Positions 5,448 through 7,851 of a stretch of DNA of 7,851 bases are shown piece by piece. Both the position numbers and the translations under genes were made by a program. The notes under the pieces are model-generated. The model searched no databases and had not been told where the DNA came from. It saw only the letters and a list, made by a program, of their open reading frames with translations. The stretch lies in assembly GCA_947632425.1 (NCBI GenBank), contig CANRPG010000084.1, positions 1-7,851 of the forward strand, in the 5' to 3' direction. How positions within the stretch are numbered: position 1 is the first letter of the stretch; every line of letters starts with the position of its first letter. The stretch comes from an uncultured Clostridia bacterium. Its GTDB lineage: Bacteria; Bacillota; Clostridia; Oscillospirales; Ruminococcaceae.

Positions 5448-6482
5448 TTACTTTTCTGCAACTTCCATGACTTCTATATAAGCGTTGATCGCGTTTGCAG
5501 CCTTTTCGACAATATCATCTACAGTTTTAACGCCCCTATTTTCCAATTTGCCGATTTGCTGCGGATTTTCAGACTTCATGTTTTTTTGTGAGAAATTGCC
5601 GCTTTTCCCTATTATTTCGATTACCCTAGCTTTTAAATCGTTATTTTCCATATCATAACAAAGCACTCGCGATATGATATTTCCATTTACGCAATCCCTG
5701 TCTCGGATTTCGAGATATGGAATTTTTTTCATATTTTTATACCAAGCACAAATAACAGCATATGAATATTGACCGACCAAACCACATTTGATTTTAACGT
5801 TCCTTGATTTAAACTTAGCATTTAGCCTAGGAACTACGGTATTATAGAAAAAGCCGTACCATTCGCATCGATTCAACTTATCGGTTGTGTATTTTGAAGG
5901 CATTTTCTTATTTTTAATAGCTTCTTGCAATGCATAAAGATGATTAACATACATTTTGATGATCATATTTGGGGATTCTTTAAATTCTTCCCAGATATTC
6001 AGAATTTCTTTCATTTCGTGAATTTCTTTCATTCCGTGAATTTCTTTCATTCTGTAAATTTTCCATTTCGCTTTCTCTACTCTCTCCAATTCATCGTCAT
6101 CAAAAATTCCTGTCTTGTAAAAAATCCTGAAAGACTCAGAAATTTTCTCTTCATTGAGCTTTTTATCAATGTAATCGTTATATTTCTCCAGTTGATTATG
6201 CTCGTTAGAACCCGTCTTATCCTCGATAAACAGTCCGAGTTTTTCTCTTTTATTTGTGTCAAAATAAACGGAAATGTCAATTTTACCCTCCTGCGGGCGC
6301 ACCGTTAAATTCCTGATCTCCTCGTCATTATCAAGGTGACAAAATTCTGCAAGCAATTTTTTGGCTGCTCTGCCAACATCGCCCTCGTCGTCATAGTTGC
6401 TTAACACCCACATCAGAAATGCATCTTGCGACAGTTCCTTTGTAGCATAAGTAAAGAGATTTGCTTTTTCAGAAACGTTCAT
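5448..6482 (-). CDS. PD-(D/E)XK nuclease superfamily protein (PDDEXK_4-like)
   Basis: A 344-residue protein. The N-terminal ANLFTYATKELSQDAFLMW (7-25) and the core KIDISVYF (67-74), then LFIEDKTGSNEHNQLEKY (84-101), match the PD-(D/E)XK pattern of the PDDEXK_4 group. D69, E87 and K89 are the likely metal/catalytic residues and Q97 the conserved Gln of the following helix. The fold is used by restriction, repair and mobile-element nucleases, so nucleic-acid cleavage is the expected activity, but the substrate is unknown. The C-terminal half (170-344) carries no motif I recognise. Residues 145-160 are built of MKEI repeats from an 18-bp tandem repeat. An upstream in-frame ATG at 6542 is rejected because it overlaps the promoter -35. 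The ATG at 6482 follows AGGAGGA by 8 nt. The gene is visibly more A/T-rich than its neighbours, stands alone with its own promoter and terminator, and may be horizontally acquired. Confidence 0.82.
   Translation of the reverse strand: MNVSEKANLFTYATKELSQDAFLMWVLSNYDDEGDVGRAAKKLLAEFCHLDNDEEIRNLTVRPQEGKIDISVYFDTNKREKLGLFIEDKTGSNEHNQLEKYNDYIDKKLNEEKISESFRIFYKTGIFDDDELERVEKAKWKIYRMKEIHGMKEIHEMKEILNIWEEFKESPNMIIKMYVNHLYALQEAIKNKKMPSKYTTDKLNRCEWYGFFYNTVVPRLNAKFKSRNVKIKCGLVGQYSYAVICAWYKNMKKIPYLEIRDRDCVNGNIISRVLCYDMENNDLKARVIEIIGKSGNFSQKNMKSENPQQIGKLENRGVKTVDDIVEKAANAINAYIEVMEVAEK
6003..6056. repeat. Three tandem copies of an 18-bp unit within the nuclease gene
   Basis: The units at 6003-6020, 6021-6038 and 6039-6056 all begin AATTTCTTTCATT and differ only in the last few bases (TCGTG, CCGTG, CTGTA). 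The unit length is a multiple of three, so copy-number change keeps the frame. On the coding strand each unit gives a six-residue block containing MKEI. The repeat lies between the catalytic core and the C-terminal half. Confidence 0.95.
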
Positions 6483-6490
6483 GATCTTAT

Positions 6491-6497
6491 TCCTCCT
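6491..6497 (-). promoter_or_regulatory. Shine-Dalgarno that fixes the nuclease start
   Basis: AGGAGGA on the minus strand lies 8 nt before the ATG at 6482-6480. It selects that start over the longer frame beginning at 6542, which has no ribosome site and would begin upstream of the predicted transcription start near 6507. Confidence 0.88.
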
Positions 6498-6513
6498 AAG
6501 TTTTATATAAGTT

Positions 6514-6542
6514 ATTGTATCACAAATCGCGGCAGATGTCAA
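6514..6542 (-). promoter_or_regulatory. Near-consensus extended -10 promoter of the nuclease gene
   Basis: On the minus strand, TTGACA (6542-6537) and TACAAT (6519-6514) are 17 bp apart, with TGA just before the -10 as an extended -10. The leader would be about 25 nt. The core TTTGTGATACAATA is identical to that of the dGTPase-like promoter at 3199-3212. Confidence 0.85.
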
Positions 6543-6619
6543 GAAAAATCAAAATACTACAAAAAATTGTGCGCTTTGACGAAAAATATTTTGTGCAGCT
6601 TTACCACACATCTTGGCAC

Positions 6620-6645
6620 AAAAAAGCACCGCACTTGGCGATGCT
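6620..6645 (-). terminator. Intrinsic terminator of the epimerase/SDR operon
   Basis: On the minus strand AGCATCGC (6645-6638) pairs with GCGGTGCT (6632-6625) through 8 bp, including one G-U. The loop is 5 nt and a T run follows. It begins 8 nt after the TAA stop of the short-chain dehydrogenase. Confidence 0.88.
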
Positions 6646-6653
6646 GTTTTACT

Positions 6654-7397
6654 TTAATATGGGCTGTCTACCGTTTCCGCTTTGGCTACTGCTTCTTCGA
6701 GGGTCATATCATAAAACATACCTGCGGTGAGGTATCTGCCCGACTTTTTGTCGTCCACAAACGCGCCGACCACCACGCCGGGCAGCGCGCTTCTGGGGTC
6801 GTTGGGCGCATTAGGCCCACCGAGGTCGGTTCTGCACCAGCCGGGGTCGGTAAGGTTTATCATAACATTGCTGCCGTTTAGCTTTGAGCCTATATCGATA
6901 GTTACCTTATCAAGCGCCGCCTTGCTTGCCGAATAGCCTGCCTGCTCGGGCTCTAAGCGTATGCCGCTAGTGGTGTTTACCACTCTGCCAAAGCCTTTAG
7001 CCTCCATTTTCGGCAGGAAGTGATAGCATATCATCATGGGCGATATGGTATTTATCAGAAAGCTTTTCTCATAATCCTCGGCAGGGGTGCTGTAATACTG
7101 CGTTCTGTAAGCGACCTGCATACCTGCGTTGTTAAGTATTATGTCAACATCTATACCCTTATCGTCGATAGCTTTCAGCATTTTCTCTACAGATGAAAGA
7201 TCGGTAAACTCAGCCGCCACCGCGAAAGTTTCAACACCCAGCGCAGAGAGTTCTTTTGCGGTTTTCTCAGAAGCCTCCAGACTTCTGCTCTGCACTATGA
7301 TATTGCAGCCTTTCTTCGCCATAAATTCGGCTGCCAGTCTGCCTATGCCTCTTGCTGCGCCCGTCACGAGCGCCCATTTTCCTGTTACGTCAACCAT
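6654..7397 (-). CDS. Short-chain dehydrogenase/reductase (classical SDR)
   Basis: A 247-residue protein of normal classical-SDR length with a Rossmann fold. Visible motifs are the dinucleotide loop TGAARGIG (12-19), NNAG (89-92), N116, catalytic S144 in NTTSG and the Y155-SAS-K159 pair. Together these form the full Asn-Ser-Tyr-Lys tetrad, so an active NAD(P)(H)-dependent oxidoreductase is expected. R38 after the second strand hints at NADPH. PGWCRTDLGG (185-194) is a common motif following the active site. The substrate is not predictable from sequence. It overlaps the upstream epimerase-like gene by 8 bp (ATGGTTGA), with AAAGGAG at 7414-7408 inside that gene. The two are therefore co-transcribed and probably translationally coupled. 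The pairing suggests they act in one carbonyl/sugar-type reduction pathway, which is inference. Confidence 0.9.
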   Translation of the reverse strand: MVDVTGKWALVTGAARGIGRLAAEFMAKKGCNIIVQSRSLEASEKTAKELSALGVETFAVAAEFTDLSSVEKMLKAIDDKGIDVDIILNNAGMQVAYRTQYYSTPAEDYEKSFLINTISPMMICYHFLPKMEAKGFGRVVNTTSGIRLEPEQAGYSASKAALDKVTIDIGSKLNGSNVMINLTDPGWCRTDLGGPNAPNDPRSALPGVVVGAFVDDKKSGRYLTAGMFYDMTLEEAVAKAETVDSPY

Positions 7398-7851
7398 TTT
7401 GCATTATCTCCTTTTTAGCATTTTCAAGCGTGGCAATAACTCTGTCGCACCAGTCGTCAAATTCTTTGTCCTCGATCTGAAATTCGGGGTGGGAAAGCAC
7501 ATAGTCTATAGTGTTTTTCACGCCCTGTTCAAAATGCACGGTGGCTTTGAACTCGGGCACTGCCTTTTTAAGCTTTGTATTATCGAACACTACCGAGCAG
7601 GCTTTATCGCCGGTAAGGCTGCCTGTGAAGTCATAATCACTTACAGAAGCGAGAAACTCGGAAGAAACGTGAACTGCTTTTAGCTTAACCCCGAGCGCGT
7701 TTGCGATACACTGATATATCTGATCCCAGGTGAGCGTTTCGTCGTTTGTTATCTGAAAAGCCTCGCCTATGGCGTGAGGATTGCCGATAAGGCCGCAGAA
7801 GCCTTTGGCAAAATCGCTGTTGTGTGTCATAGTCCACAGCGATGAGCCGTC
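7390..7851 (-). CDS. NAD-dependent epimerase/dehydratase-like protein, C-terminal part only
   Basis: The frame is open to the window edge, so this is the last 153 residues of a longer protein. The internal ATG at 7830 is not the start, since seven more in-frame codons (DGSSLWT) precede it. DGSSLWTMTHNSDFAKGF followed by GEAFQITNDETLTWDQIY is the typical C-terminal substrate-domain pattern of extended SDRs of the NAD-dependent epimerase/dehydratase family. The N-terminal Rossmann domain and catalytic YxxxK lie outside the window. The family acts on nucleotide sugars and other carbonyl substrates, and which one cannot be told here. The stop codon overlaps the start of the downstream SDR gene. 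Confidence 0.85.
   Translation of the reverse strand, partial: DGSSLWTMTHNSDFAKGFCGLIGNPHAIGEAFQITNDETLTWDQIYQCIANALGVKLKAVHVSSEFLASVSDYDFTGSLTGDKACSVVFDNTKLKKAVPEFKATVHFEQGVKNTIDYVLSHPEFQIEDKEFDDWCDRVIATLENAKKEIMQNG

Overview
The window looks like a stretch of a low-to-moderate GC Firmicutes chromosome, most likely a gut clostridium of the Ruminococcus/Oscillospiraceae kind. Evidence for this is the set of near-consensus sigma-A promoters, the strong AGGAGG-type Shine-Dalgarno sites, the T-tailed hairpin terminators, the double-AAA CbxX/CfxQ-type ATPase and the BspA-type leucine-rich-repeat protein. The genus is an inference. No phage, IS or CRISPR structure is visible.

Layout, left to right. 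(1) A tRNA-Gly(UCC) on the minus strand (1-73) with a perfect-consensus promoter. (2) A minus-strand gene (227-3073) for a 948-residue AAA+ protein. It has two intact CbxX/CfxQ-type ATPase modules and, from my own reading, a third degenerate AAA-like module ahead of them. (3) A 159-bp divergent promoter region. (4) A plus-strand HD-domain dGTPase-like gene (3233-4444) ending in a strong terminator. (5) A small minus-strand BspA-type LRR gene (4555-5109) behind a roughly 200-nt leader. The leader holds several potential hairpins, a 33-codon upstream ORF and a Shine-Dalgarno hairpin. (6) A free-standing, A/T-rich minus-strand PD-(D/E)XK nuclease-family gene (5448-6482). It has its own promoter and terminator and carries three in-frame copies of an 18-bp tandem repeat. 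(7) A minus-strand pair: the 3' part of an extended-SDR NAD-dependent epimerase/dehydratase-like gene (7390-7851, running off the window) overlapping by 8 bp a classical short-chain dehydrogenase (6654-7397), closed by a terminator.

Apart from the last pair, which is an operon, each gene appears to be its own transcription unit. The AAA+ gene and the dGTPase-like gene share one intergenic control region. The dGTPase-like and nuclease promoters share an identical 14-bp extended -10 core.

The least ordinary items are the three-module AAA+ protein, the structured LRR leader with its small ORF, and the solitary nuclease gene. Nothing here proves a new multi-gene system. A defence role for the dGTPase-like and nuclease genes is possible but is only inferred from their families.
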